Of a DNA stretch of 64,000 bases, positions 26,378 to 34,124 are shown piece after piece. This DNA comes from Bacteroidales bacterium (GTDB taxonomy: Bacteria > Bacteroidota > Bacteroidia > Bacteroidales > Muribaculaceae): assembly GCA_003150235.1 (NCBI GenBank), contig QAMW01000009.1, positions 54,639-118,638 of the forward strand. Direction: 5' to 3'. How positions within the stretch are numbered: position 1 is the stretch's first letter; each line of letters opens with the position of its first letter. The position numbers and the translations under genes are program-made. The notes below the pieces were generated by a model, which worked only from the letters and a program-made list of their open reading frames with translations, was not told the DNA's origin and did no database searches.

Positions 26378-26941
26378 TTAAATATTGCTTTCCTGGTTTC
26401 GTGAGTGAATCCGGGCGTTGTACATCTGTTCTTTGATTCCACCATTTTTAAGAAAATCAGCTTTTATAAGATTAATCATCTTATTGAGCATCGAAATGGT
26501 CTGATTTATTAAGGTCAACATCATGTTGCAGAACTCTTCATCATTAAGGCGGTTGGCGAGTGAGGAAAAGAATGTTGTGTCATTGTGGTCGCGACAAGTT
26601 TTTAACAAATTCACAAAACGTGGATGACTTTGATTCCAGAAGTTAATATGACGTGTCCGCATATAATCTTCGTAATCATTCAATAATTCATGGAGGCTGC
26701 CACGTGCCACTCCAAACAGCTTAATCTCGATTTCAGCCGAGGACGCGGCATCAGAGCGACCTTCAACAATATTCTGTTTCCCGGAACGTGCTGCCTGAAG
26801 CATCTGGTCATAAGTACGGTCAGTTTTGGCAATGTGACCTTGAAGAAAGAAATAGGTCAGGTCATAGATAGCCTCTGCCTTATGGAAAACATACAGTTTC
26901 CGGTAGCTTGTTTTGGGTCGGGCAAAATCAGGAGTAGCCAT
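26378..26941 (-). CDS. Four-helix bundle protein
   Basis: A 187-residue helical protein. Its N-terminal half matches the four-helix-bundle family related to 23S rRNA intervening-sequence proteins: LYVFHKAEAIYDLTYFF, ARSGKQNIVEG, ELLNDYEDYMR. It is longer than the minimal about 120-residue members and carries an extended C-terminal helical part, like the suffix-type version seen in Bacteroidetes. The role of the family is unknown. It lies between two Cys-leader or radical SAM transcripts on the same strand. Confidence 0.75.
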   Translation of the reverse strand: MATPDFARPKTSYRKLYVFHKAEAIYDLTYFFLQGHIAKTDRTYDQMLQAARSGKQNIVEGRSDAASSAEIEIKLFGVARGSLHELLNDYEDYMRTRHINFWNQSHPRFVNLLKTCRDHNDTTFFSSLANRLNDEEFCNMMLTLINQTISMLNKMINLIKADFLKNGGIKEQMYNARIHSRNQESNI

Positions 26942-26964
26942 AGTTGTTTAGCGTTTATGTGATG

Positions 26965-26986
26965 AGCTAAGTTAGCTAAATTAGCT
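26965..26986. promoter_or_regulatory. Two overlapping 13-base palindromes upstream of the four-helix gene
   Basis: AGCTAA-G-TTAGCT (26965-26977) and AGCTAA-A-TTAGCT (26974-26986) share a half-site with a nine-base step. They sit 24 bases before the four-helix start and just past the TonB-like gene stop, a typical place for an operator. No regulator is adjacent. Confidence 0.4.
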
Positions 26987-27003
26987 GATTAACAGTGTCG
27001 CAA

Positions 27004-27813
27004 TTATTCTGTTAATTTAAATGTAATAGGCATTGTAAACCAATAATCGACAGGCTTGCCATTGATTATTGCCGGATTAAATTTGGGTAAGGTTTTTACG
27101 ACTCTGACTGCTTCTTCATCAAGATCCGGAAAGACAGACTTTACGATTTTGGCATCCCCTACCGAACCATCTTCTTTAACTAAAAATTGCACCACAACAC
27201 GACCCTGAATGTTGGAATCATAGGCATTTTGCGGATATTGAAGATGTTGAGAAATCCATTCATTCAGTTTTTGATCACCTCCGGGAAATGTCGGACAACC
27301 ACCTACTTCACCGACCGCCTCATAGACATCACTTTGATTGTCTTCAGTGCTGTCGCTAACTTCCTTCACCGAATCAGTCTCATTAAGTAGCTCCGGGTCG
27401 CCACATATAGCAAGCTCTGTGACTTTTATAATATGTAATTTTGGCGTTTCCTCCTTCTGAAGAGTATCTTCAAGGCTTTCATCCCCGATGCTATCCGTAA
27501 TTTCATTCTGCTCAACGGGCACGACCGGCTCGCCTTGCAAAGTTTCGTTTGATTGATTTGACGATGTACCGTTGCAGCCAGACACAAAAATCATGCCTGC
27601 CGAGATTCCGGCAAGGACTACGGCTTTTCCGGCAAGAGAGCGGGCGCGAAGCTGCTGCTCCAAATAGCGCACCTCCGCATCGCATTTGGGGCACGTGCCG
27701 AGACAGTCACCCTTATAGCGACATTCCGATGTAATAAACTCAATATCGTTAGCCTCGGCAATCTGGCGGCGAATCTCTTTCAGTATCCTGCAGGTCTGCT
27801 TTCCTCGTGTCAT
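27004..27813 (-). CDS. Cys-leader TonB-like lipoprotein candidate (second copy)
   Basis: A 269-residue paralogue of the protein at 24859-25662. It has the same five-cysteine N-terminal module, export segment and VSGC lipobox, then a Glu/Asp-rich linker (about residues 90-170) and a TonB_C domain: VGGCPTFPGGDQKL, LQYPQNAYDSNIQGRVVVQFLV, LDEEAVRVV and NGKPVDYWFTMPITF. A TTG two codons upstream is also open, but the ATG at 27813 corresponds to the other copies. Its promoter probably lies in the 27.82-27.92 kb gap. It is separated from the main radical SAM operon by the four-helix gene. Confidence 0.8.
   Translation of the reverse strand: MTRGKQTCRILKEIRRQIAEANDIEFITSECRYKGDCLGTCPKCDAEVRYLEQQLRARSLAGKAVVLAGISAGMIFVSGCNGTSSNQSNETLQGEPVVPVEQNEITDSIGDESLEDTLQKEETPKLHIIKVTELAICGDPELLNETDSVKEVSDSTEDNQSDVYEAVGEVGGCPTFPGGDQKLNEWISQHLQYPQNAYDSNIQGRVVVQFLVKEDGSVGDAKIVKSVFPDLDEEAVRVVKTLPKFNPAIINGKPVDYWFTMPITFKLTE
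27526..27813 (-). repeat. Copy C of the duplicated Cys-leader segment
   Basis: Nearly identical to copy B at 25375-25662, including the linker start. Single-base differences (for example GCAGCC context changes) are scattered. It is the upstream-most copy on the minus strand and might be the source. Confidence 0.8.
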
Positions 27814-27877
27814 AATCAATCGGCATTAAATTGTCAGTCAAATTAAAGCATCGGCAACACTGCCAATCCCATCTCCT

Positions 27878-27885
27878 CAAATTTA
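27878..27885 (-). promoter_or_regulatory. -7 box upstream of the second Cys-leader gene
   Basis: The minus strand reads TAAATTTG, a full TAnnTTTG match, 65 bases before the ATG at 27813. A -33 element at the right spacing is not clear. The rest of the 27.82-28.02 kb gap is very AT-rich with no gene. Confidence 0.45.
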
Positions 27886-28020
27886 TAAAAAATAATCCAA
27901 ATAAAGTATTACATTTATCATATTGTGATATAATAATCATAGAATCTATCTATTATTCATGCTACACGCTTCATCAGATGCAGATTTTACACAGATTTTT
28001 TACAAAAAAACGGCGCGGTG

Positions 28021-28051
28021 TTGCATTAATCAAATGTTTTATGTAATTTTG
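28021..28051 (+). promoter_or_regulatory. rpmH promoter
   Basis: TTG at 28021-28023, a 20-base spacer and TAATTTTG at 28044-28051 fit the Bacteroidetes consensus. The start codon follows at 28098. Confidence 0.7.
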
Positions 28052-28097
28052 CACTCGCTTTATACGCTTTGACAACAAACAAAACATTATAACAACG

Positions 28098-28253
28098 ATG
28101 AAAAGAACGTTTCAGCCCTCTAACAGAAAAAGAGTAAATAAGCATGGATTCCGTGAACGCATGTCTACCCCCGACGGTCGTAAAGTGCTTGCACGCCGTC
28201 GCGCTAAGGGTCGCGCTCATCTTACTGTAAGCGATACTATCGCCCGCAAGTAA
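28098..28253 (+). CDS. rpmH: 50S ribosomal protein L34
   Basis: A 51-residue basic protein of the large subunit. It begins MKRTFQPSNRKRVNKHGFR and continues with RMSTPDGRKVLARRRAKGR, the typical L34 core, plus a short C-terminal extension. It has its own promoter and hairpin. In many bacteria rpmH lies beside rnpA and dnaA, but here it sits alone beside folD. Confidence 0.97.
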   Translation: MKRTFQPSNRKRVNKHGFRERMSTPDGRKVLARRRAKGRAHLTVSDTIARK

Positions 28254-28281
28254 TAACATCGGAGACAGCCAACTCATAAAA

Positions 28282-28317
28282 AGCGCATCGGTCATAAAGT
28301 GCCGGTGCGCTCTTTGT
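28282..28317 (+). terminator. Terminator of rpmH
   Basis: AGCGCATCGG and CCGGTGCGCT form a near-perfect stem with a GT pair, followed by CTTTGT. The T run is short, so it may be weak and allow some readthrough into folD. Confidence 0.6.
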
Positions 28318-28345
28318 GGTTATATCAACTTCTTAATTACAGATT

Positions 28346-29230
28346 ATGACACTTATTGACGGAAAGAAAGTTGCCGACCAGATTAAAGAAGAAATAGGGG
28401 CGACTGTCGAAAAAATGGTTGCCGAAGGTAAAAAGCGCCCGCATCTCGCCGCAATCCTCGTAGGACATGACGGGGGAAGCGAGACATACGTGGCTCACAA
28501 GGTGCGCGCCTGCGAGCAGTGTGGCTTTAAGTCGACACTTATCCGCTTTGAAGACGATGTGACTGAAGAGAAACTTCTCGAAGCCATCGAGACACTTAAC
28601 CGCGATGCTGATGTTGACGGTTTCATAGTACAGCTCCCCCTCCCGCGCCACATCTCCGAACAGAAAATCATCGAGGCTATAGACTATCGCAAGGATGTCG
28701 ACGGCTTCCATCCTATAAACGTAGGCAGGATGTCAATCGGACTTCCCTGCTATCTCTCGGCGACCCCGGCAGGGATAATGGAACTGATAGCGCGTTATGA
28801 CATCCCGACCAAGGGCAAGCGTTGCGTAGTACTCGGCAGAAGCAATATCGTGGGCAAGCCTGTGGCAACACTCATGATGCAGAAGCATGTGCCCGGCGAC
28901 GCTACGGTGACAGTGTGTCACAGCGCCACTGAAAATATCAAGGAGATATGCCGTGAGGCTGATATCATAATCGCCGCTCTCGGCAAGCCCGGATTTGTGA
29001 CCGCCGACATGGTAAAACCCGGTGCCGCTATAATAGACGTAGGCACTACGCGTGTCCCCGACGCTTCACGCAAGAGCGGCTTCCGCCTGCGCGGCGACGT
29101 AGACTTCGACAACGTCGCGCCGCTTTGTTCCTATATCACTCCGGTACCTGGCGGTGTAGGTCCCATGACCATCTGCTCACTCATGAAGAACACCCTTCTT
29201 GCAGGGCAGGGCGCAATCTACGGAAAATAA
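28346..29230 (+). CDS. folD: Bifunctional methylenetetrahydrofolate dehydrogenase/cyclohydrolase
   Basis: A cytoplasmic one-carbon enzyme that oxidises methylene-THF and hydrolyses methenyl-THF to formyl-THF for purine and initiator-tRNA synthesis. The 294-residue protein has the catalytic Y48-x3-K52 pair (ETYVAHK), QLPLPRH, the cofactor loop GRSNIVGKPVA and the C-terminal TPVPGGVGPMT. It is followed after nine bases by the CapA-like gene. Confidence 0.96.
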   Translation: MTLIDGKKVADQIKEEIGATVEKMVAEGKKRPHLAAILVGHDGGSETYVAHKVRACEQCGFKSTLIRFEDDVTEEKLLEAIETLNRDADVDGFIVQLPLPRHISEQKIIEAIDYRKDVDGFHPINVGRMSIGLPCYLSATPAGIMELIARYDIPTKGKRCVVLGRSNIVGKPVATLMMQKHVPGDATVTVCHSATENIKEICREADIIIAALGKPGFVTADMVKPGAAIIDVGTTRVPDASRKSGFRLRGDVDFDNVAPLCSYITPVPGGVGPMTICSLMKNTLLAGQGAIYGK

Positions 29231-29239
29231 ACTCGCTCC

Positions 29240-30364
29240 ATGCAGTTTTTTGCGATAATGCTATTCACGCTCTCGTCGTTGTTTTCGGGCAACGACGGAG
29301 CGTCTATTGTTTTTGCAGGTGATGCCATGCAGCATCAGGCGCAGATTGATGCCGCCAAGAAGGGTGCCGGAGTGTACGACTATTCCGGATGTTTTGATGC
29401 AATCGCGCCTTACGTTGATGCCGCCGATTATGCAGTAGTCAATCTCGAGACTCCGCTCGGCGGTGCACCTTACACCGGCTACCCATGCTTCTCCGCGCCT
29501 GATTCTTACCTTGACGCGCTCACAGATGCCGGCTTTGACCTGATGCTTACCGCAAACAACCACACGCTTGACAAGCGCGACAAGGGCCTTGTCAGGACAC
29601 TTGACCGGCTCGATGCAGCAGGCGTCGACCATATCGGCACCTATCGCAACAGCGAGGAGCGCGACTCTGTGCTACCGCTGCTGCGCAACATCAATGGATT
29701 TAATGTAGCTTTCCTGAACTACACGTATGGCACCAACGGTATTTCCTTACGCACCGCCGCCGTGGTCGACTACATTGACCGCGAACTAATCAAAAGCGAT
29801 ATCGCCAAAGCGCGCAGTCATGGCGCGGAAATAGTGACTGTGTGCATCCACTGGGGTATCGAATACGAACTACTTCCTTCGCGTCAACAGAAACAGCTCG
29901 CCGATTTTCTCGTGGACTCGGGTGCCGACCTCGTGATAGGCGGTCATCCTCATGTGGTACAGCCGATGGAGATGCGCCACAATGCCGACGGGAAAAATGT
30001 ACTTGTGGTATATTCGCTCGGCAACTTCATTTCCAATATGAAGACCCGTGACACACGCGGAGGTGCAATGCTGAAAGTCGAGCTTACTCGCGATGCCGAC
30101 GGAATTGCCGCCATTGACACAGCCACCTATCGTCTTGTTTTCACCGTGCCGCCCGTGAAAGACTCTAATTTCCGGCTCGTACCGGCGGAAAAGTGCGATG
30201 TCGCGACTTGGGAGCCTCAGTGCAAGGCATTTGAGCAGTCGGCTGAAAAACTGTTTGACAAGCACAATATCGGTGTGCCTCGCGACACCACACTGATTCC
30301 GTCAGAAAAAATATCGCCTATCGAAATATTTTTACACAAAACATTTGGTACATTACAAAAATAG
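29240..30364 (+). CDS. CapA-family metallophosphatase-like exported protein
   Basis: A 374-residue protein with a short hydrophobic N-terminus (residues 3-16), then a CapA/PgsA-type calcineurin-like fold: FAGDAMQH, VVNLETPL, TANNHTLDKRDKG, NYTYGTNG, VTVCIHWGIEYE, GGHPHVVQPME and YSLGNFIS. Family members take part in poly-gamma-glutamate capsule synthesis in Gram-positives, but most Bacteroidetes homologues lack capB/C, and none is present here. A metal-dependent phosphodiesterase or hydrolase is the safest reading. The 3-prime end overlaps the promoter of tRNA-His. Confidence 0.85.
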   Translation: MQFFAIMLFTLSSLFSGNDGASIVFAGDAMQHQAQIDAAKKGAGVYDYSGCFDAIAPYVDAADYAVVNLETPLGGAPYTGYPCFSAPDSYLDALTDAGFDLMLTANNHTLDKRDKGLVRTLDRLDAAGVDHIGTYRNSEERDSVLPLLRNINGFNVAFLNYTYGTNGISLRTAAVVDYIDRELIKSDIAKARSHGAEIVTVCIHWGIEYELLPSRQQKQLADFLVDSGADLVIGGHPHVVQPMEMRHNADGKNVLVVYSLGNFISNMKTRDTRGGAMLKVELTRDADGIAAIDTATYRLVFTVPPVKDSNFRLVPAEKCDVATWEPQCKAFEQSAEKLFDKHNIGVPRDTTLIPSEKISPIEIFLHKTFGTLQK

Positions 30365-30375
30365 TGCTACCTTTG
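30344..30375 (+). promoter_or_regulatory. tRNA-His promoter
   Basis: TTTG at 30344-30347, a 20-base spacer and TACCTTTG at 30368-30375 fit the consensus. The -33 half lies inside the end of the CapA-like gene. Confidence 0.7.
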
Positions 30376-30387
30376 CACCATCAAAAT

Positions 30388-30462
<75 letters not shown>

Positions 30463-30465
30463 CTC

Positions 30466-30496
30466 AAAGGAGATGTCAACGGCATCTCCTTTTTTT
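30466..30496 (+). terminator. Terminator after tRNA-His
   Basis: AAAGGAGATG and CATCTCCTTT form a 10-base stem followed by a seven-T run. Confidence 0.9.
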
Positions 30497-30603
30497 GTAT
30501 ATAGTAGCGCCCAAGGCGCGTACCGGTGGATCATTTTCCGCTAACAACGCTTTGCTTATCATGAAGCGACATTGAGTGGAATCACATCACAGCATAGAAG
30601 CAA

Positions 30604-30634
30604 AAGGGGTTGCGTCAATTAGACACAACCCCTT
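30604..30634 (-). terminator. Terminator of fabF
   Basis: AAGGGGTTG and CAACCCCTT stems close a loop with an inner GT/AC extension. On the minus strand the hairpin is followed by TTTT. It lies 27 bases past the fabF stop. Confidence 0.8.
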
Positions 30635-30660
30635 GTATAGGAGACTATCGTTAAGATAGT

Positions 30661-31926
30661 TTATTCAGCGTATTTCTTTACGATAATGCTTGCATTGTGA
30701 CCACCGAAACCAAACGTGTTGGATAGAGCGGCGTTGACAGTACGTTTTTGAGCCTTATCAAATGTAAAGTTCAGATTGTAGTCAATCTCTTCATCCATAT
30801 CTTCCGGATCATGGTTGATGGTTGGAGGAATGATATCATCCTGCACAGCCTTCACGCAGAAAAGTGCCTCAAGAGCTCCGGTGGCACCGAGAAGGTGACC
30901 GGTCATTGACTTAGTTGAGCTGATATTCAAGTCGTAGGCATGGTCGCCGAAAACTTCCTTGATAGCCTTGACCTCGGAAAGGTCACCAACAGGAGTCGAA
31001 GTGCCGTGGGCATTGATGTAATCAATTTCTTCAGGCTTCATTCCTGCATCTTCAAGGGCATTCTTCATCACAAGTTTTGCGCCGAGACCCTCCGGATGAG
31101 TAGCAGTAAGATGATAAGCATCGGCAGACATGCCGCCACCAACAACTTCTGCATAAATCTTGGCACCGCGAGCCTTTGCATGCTCAAGTTCTTCAAGAAC
31201 GAGCACAGAAGAACCCTCACCTATCACAAAACCGTCGCGCGACTTGCTGAACGGACGTGAAGCGGTAGCGGGGCTATCATTGCGTGTGGAGAGGGCATGC
31301 ATGGAGTTAAATCCACCCACACCGGCGGGGAACACCGCAGCTTCCGCACCACCTGCGACGATAGCATCAGCCTTACCCAGACGGATAAGGTTAAAGGCAT
31401 CGATAAGAGCATTGGTAGATGATGCACATGCCGACACGACACCATAGTTAGGTCCGTGGTAACCATATTGCATTGATACATGACCCGATGCAATATCAGC
31501 AATCATCTTGGGGATGAAGAAAGGATTGTATTTCGGCCCCATTTCCTCATGATGCAACGCATAGTAACCTGCCTCTTCCTCAAATGTGTGAAGACCGCCG
31601 ATACCTGCTGCAATTATGACCCCGACGCGATCCTTGTTGATGTCCTCTGCATCGAGCTTTGCATCGGCGACAGCCTGTTCGGCAGCCACAAGAGCATACT
31701 GTGCGTAGAGGTCAAGCTGACGGAGTTTCTTACGGTCAAAATGATCTGCCGCATTGAAATTCTTCACTTCACAAGCAAACTGGGTCTTGAATTTAGAGGC
31801 GTCAAAATGAGTAATAGGTCCCGCCCCGCTTTTTCCCTCCAGCGCGCTTTGCCAGGTAGAGGCAACATCGTTACCGAGGGGATTAATCGTTCCAAGACCT
31901 GTTACAACAACTCTCTTTAATTCCAT
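30661..31926 (-). CDS. fabF: Beta-ketoacyl-ACP synthase II
   Basis: A condensing enzyme elongating acyl-ACP with malonyl-ACP. The 421-residue thiolase-fold protein has the nucleophile Cys in VSACASSTNAL, the active-site histidines in NAHGTSTPVGD and SMTGHLLGA, and the C-terminal NTFGFGGHN. It follows acpP by 30 bases, the usual acpP-fabF pairing. Confidence 0.97.
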   Translation of the reverse strand: MELKRVVVTGLGTINPLGNDVASTWQSALEGKSGAGPITHFDASKFKTQFACEVKNFNAADHFDRKKLRQLDLYAQYALVAAEQAVADAKLDAEDINKDRVGVIIAAGIGGLHTFEEEAGYYALHHEEMGPKYNPFFIPKMIADIASGHVSMQYGYHGPNYGVVSACASSTNALIDAFNLIRLGKADAIVAGGAEAAVFPAGVGGFNSMHALSTRNDSPATASRPFSKSRDGFVIGEGSSVLVLEELEHAKARGAKIYAEVVGGGMSADAYHLTATHPEGLGAKLVMKNALEDAGMKPEEIDYINAHGTSTPVGDLSEVKAIKEVFGDHAYDLNISSTKSMTGHLLGATGALEALFCVKAVQDDIIPPTINHDPEDMDEEIDYNLNFTFDKAQKRTVNAALSNTFGFGGHNASIIVKKYAE

Positions 31927-31956
31927 TTAAAAGTGGGAAATAGAGTTATACGTTTT

Positions 31957-32193
31957 TTAGTTTTTTGCTGCTTCGATGTAGTCGATAGCATCCTTTACAG
32001 TAGTGATGCCTTCAGCTTTGTCATCGGGAATAGTGATGCCAAATTCTTTCTCAAACTCCATGATGAGCTCTACAGTATCAAGGCTATCAGCACCAAGATC
32101 CTTAGTGAATTCTGCATTTTCAGTTACTTCGTTTTCATCAACGCTGAGCTTGTCAGCAATAATAGCCTTTACACGAGATGCAATTTCTGACAT
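31957..32193 (-). CDS. acpP: Acyl carrier protein
   Basis: A 78-residue acidic carrier of acyl chains. The 4-prime-phosphopantetheine attachment serine is in GADSLDTVELIME. Start MSEIASRVKAII is standard. It is the first gene of the acpP-fabF operon. The upstream minus-strand sequence TTACTTTG is one base from a -7 consensus. Confidence 0.97.
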   Translation of the reverse strand: MSEIASRVKAIIADKLSVDENEVTENAEFTKDLGADSLDTVELIMEFEKEFGITIPDDKAEGITTVKDAIDYIEAAKN

Positions 32194-32503
32194 AATTATA
32201 AAATTTAATTAGTAATGATTTTCAATTTTGCAGTGCAAAGTAAGTAATTTTAATTGAATTACTAAAACTTTTCATTGCACAAATGTCCGATTTTTGCGCA
32301 GTTGTATAAAAAACACCTATTTATTGGTCTATTTTACGCCACTTTACACATTATTTTATATAAAACGGGAGGCAACGCGATGTTACATTTCTATTACATC
32401 ATCCATATTATCATTTCCTGAATAGTCTTTTATCATTAACCAACGAGCAAATCCAATCAATTTTGCGTTATAGTTACATTACAATACATCATAATATATT
32501 TTT
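32194..32503. other. AT-rich gap between acpP and the RsiV-like lipoprotein gene
   Basis: No coding frame, RNA gene or strong hairpin is seen in this 310-base gap. It should hold the divergent promoters of acpP and the lipoprotein, but only the imperfect acpP -7 candidate near 32241 is visible. Confidence 0.5.
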
Positions 32504-33370
32504 ATGAACACAAAATTATTTATCGGAATAGCAACGGCTATAATGGCGTTGACAATAGGAGCCTGCAAAAACGCTGACAGAGACAGATCGACATCAGCGG
32601 ACATAGACAGCATAACCAACTTTGAAATAAAGCAGACGGTAAAGTCACTTGAACGCAATTATCTCTGTGAAGGCGCAGAAACCTACTATGATGACTCCAC
32701 CGAAGTCTACAGCACGGTAAGAATCGCAATCGAATGGCCAGAAGAAATGGGAGGATATAATCTTAAGACCCTCCAAGACTCACTGCTCGCCTCCATTTTT
32801 GATAAGCCAAAAGCTACGATTGACGCCTCCATGCTCGCATCGGCAGCATCACCGGAAGGATCTGACCTATTTAAGATGAAACAGATTGACTCAATACCGG
32901 CAATGGAGGCGGCAATGGTCTATTCGCGCGACATGATAGCCTCAATAATCACTTTCAGTCCGAATTTCATTTCCTATCAGATAATGACGGCTACATATAA
33001 CGGTGGGGCACATGGCATGACAGAGTCACATTACATAAACTATGACTTTACCACAGGTAAAGTACTCACTTATGACAATACGTTTAAAGCCGACAGTGAA
33101 GCGCAAGTGTTACGCGCGATAAAAGACAATCTGATGACACGCTACAACGTGTCGTCAATGAAAGAACTTGATGACCGGGGCATATTCTCTGACCAGATAT
33201 ATATCAGTAAAAATTTCTACTTGCAAGGATATGAAATCGTATTTCATTACAATCCTTATGAAATAGCCCCGTATAGCGAAGGCAGCATAAATGTAAGGGT
33301 ACCCTATTTCCAGATTGAGGATTGCCTGAATCCGGAAGTCATACAACTGTTGACCGACAACGATTTTTAA
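32504..33370 (+). CDS. Lipoprotein with RsiV/DUF3298-type C-terminal domain
   Basis: A 288-residue lipoprotein with lipobox TIGAC at about residue 20. The C-terminal half matches the DUF3298/RsiV group: TATYNGGAHGMTES followed by NYDFTTGKVLTYDNTF and FHYNPYEIAPYSEGSINVRVPY. In Bacillus, RsiV's related domain binds lysozyme, and Bacteroidetes lipoprotein members are functionally uncharacterised. The stop codon region overlaps that of the convergent truA gene. Confidence 0.8.
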   Translation: MNTKLFIGIATAIMALTIGACKNADRDRSTSADIDSITNFEIKQTVKSLERNYLCEGAETYYDDSTEVYSTVRIAIEWPEEMGGYNLKTLQDSLLASIFDKPKATIDASMLASAASPEGSDLFKMKQIDSIPAMEAAMVYSRDMIASIITFSPNFISYQIMTATYNGGAHGMTESHYINYDFTTGKVLTYDNTFKADSEAQVLRAIKDNLMTRYNVSSMKELDDRGIFSDQIYISKNFYLQGYEIVFHYNPYEIAPYSEGSINVRVPYFQIEDCLNPEVIQLLTDNDF

Positions 33371-34119
33371 AATCCGTATGGATAAGTGATATCCTGAAGA
33401 AACAACGGATGTGGAGGCATGGAGGTACCGGCGGCACAGCGGTCCTTTGCCTCCACAACTTTTTTAAAGCCCTCAATATTCATTTTACCCCTTCCCACTT
33501 CCACAAGAGTGCCGACAACCGCACGCACCATATTACGCAAAAACCGGTCGGCAGTAATTACAAACACATGCCGTCCGTCACCAATCTCACGCCATTCCGC
33601 ACAACTCACGTTGCATATATTGGTCTTGACATCGGTATGCAGTTTTGCAAAAGAGGTAAAATCATTCGTATCCAGAAGAATCCTGCCACATTCGTTCATA
33701 GTCTCAAAATCAAGACCCGGAGGTTCCTGCCAGCTGTGGGCATACAGAAATGGCGACTTCAAGCTATGGGTATAATAGTAATAGGTACGTGATGTAGCAT
33801 CAAAACGGGCATGAGCATCGTGGTGCACAGGAGAAATAGACTGTACGGCGATATCCTTCCCCACAAGTGAGTTAAGACTTGCCATCAATCTCGCATCGAT
33901 TTCCCTGTGGGGCATTTCAAGGTCAAAATGCGCAACCATTAAGGATGCGTTCACACCGGTATCAGTGCGCCCTGCCCCGGTGACTTTGACCGGGGCACGG
34001 AACACCCGTGACAATCCTTCTTCAAGGACTGACTGCACACTTACAGCGTTAGGCTGCGACTGCCAGCCATGGAAAGGCGCGCCATTATATGAAAGGCGCA
34101 TGAAATAACGCTGGATCAT
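33367..34119 (-). CDS. truA: tRNA pseudouridine synthase A
   Basis: Modifies uridines 38-40 of the tRNA anticodon arm. The catalytic aspartate is D53 in GAGRTDTGV; other family stretches are MRLSYNGAPFHGWQ, RFDATSRTYYY, FTSFAK and FLRNMVRAVVGTLVEVGRG. A TTG three codons upstream is open, but the ATG at 34119 is preferred; it lies five bases after the speA stop. Length 250 residues is normal. Confidence 0.95.
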   Translation of the reverse strand: MIQRYFMRLSYNGAPFHGWQSQPNAVSVQSVLEEGLSRVFRAPVKVTGAGRTDTGVNASLMVAHFDLEMPHREIDARLMASLNSLVGKDIAVQSISPVHHDAHARFDATSRTYYYYTHSLKSPFLYAHSWQEPPGLDFETMNECGRILLDTNDFTSFAKLHTDVKTNICNVSCAEWREIGDGRHVFVITADRFLRNMVRAVVGTLVEVGRGKMNIEGFKKVVEAKDRCAAGTSMPPHPLFLQDITYPYGF

Positions 34120-34124
34120 CGGCG

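Noticed and set aside
20840..27813. Integrated mobile element or prophage
   Set aside because: No integrase, transposase, terminal repeats or duplicated attachment site were seen. The AT-richness is only an impression.
27843..27872. Possible nine-residue leader peptide (minus strand) after a GAGGAG sequence
   Set aside because: The -7 box at 27878-27885 puts the transcription start at about the same place, so the message would hardly contain this start codon.
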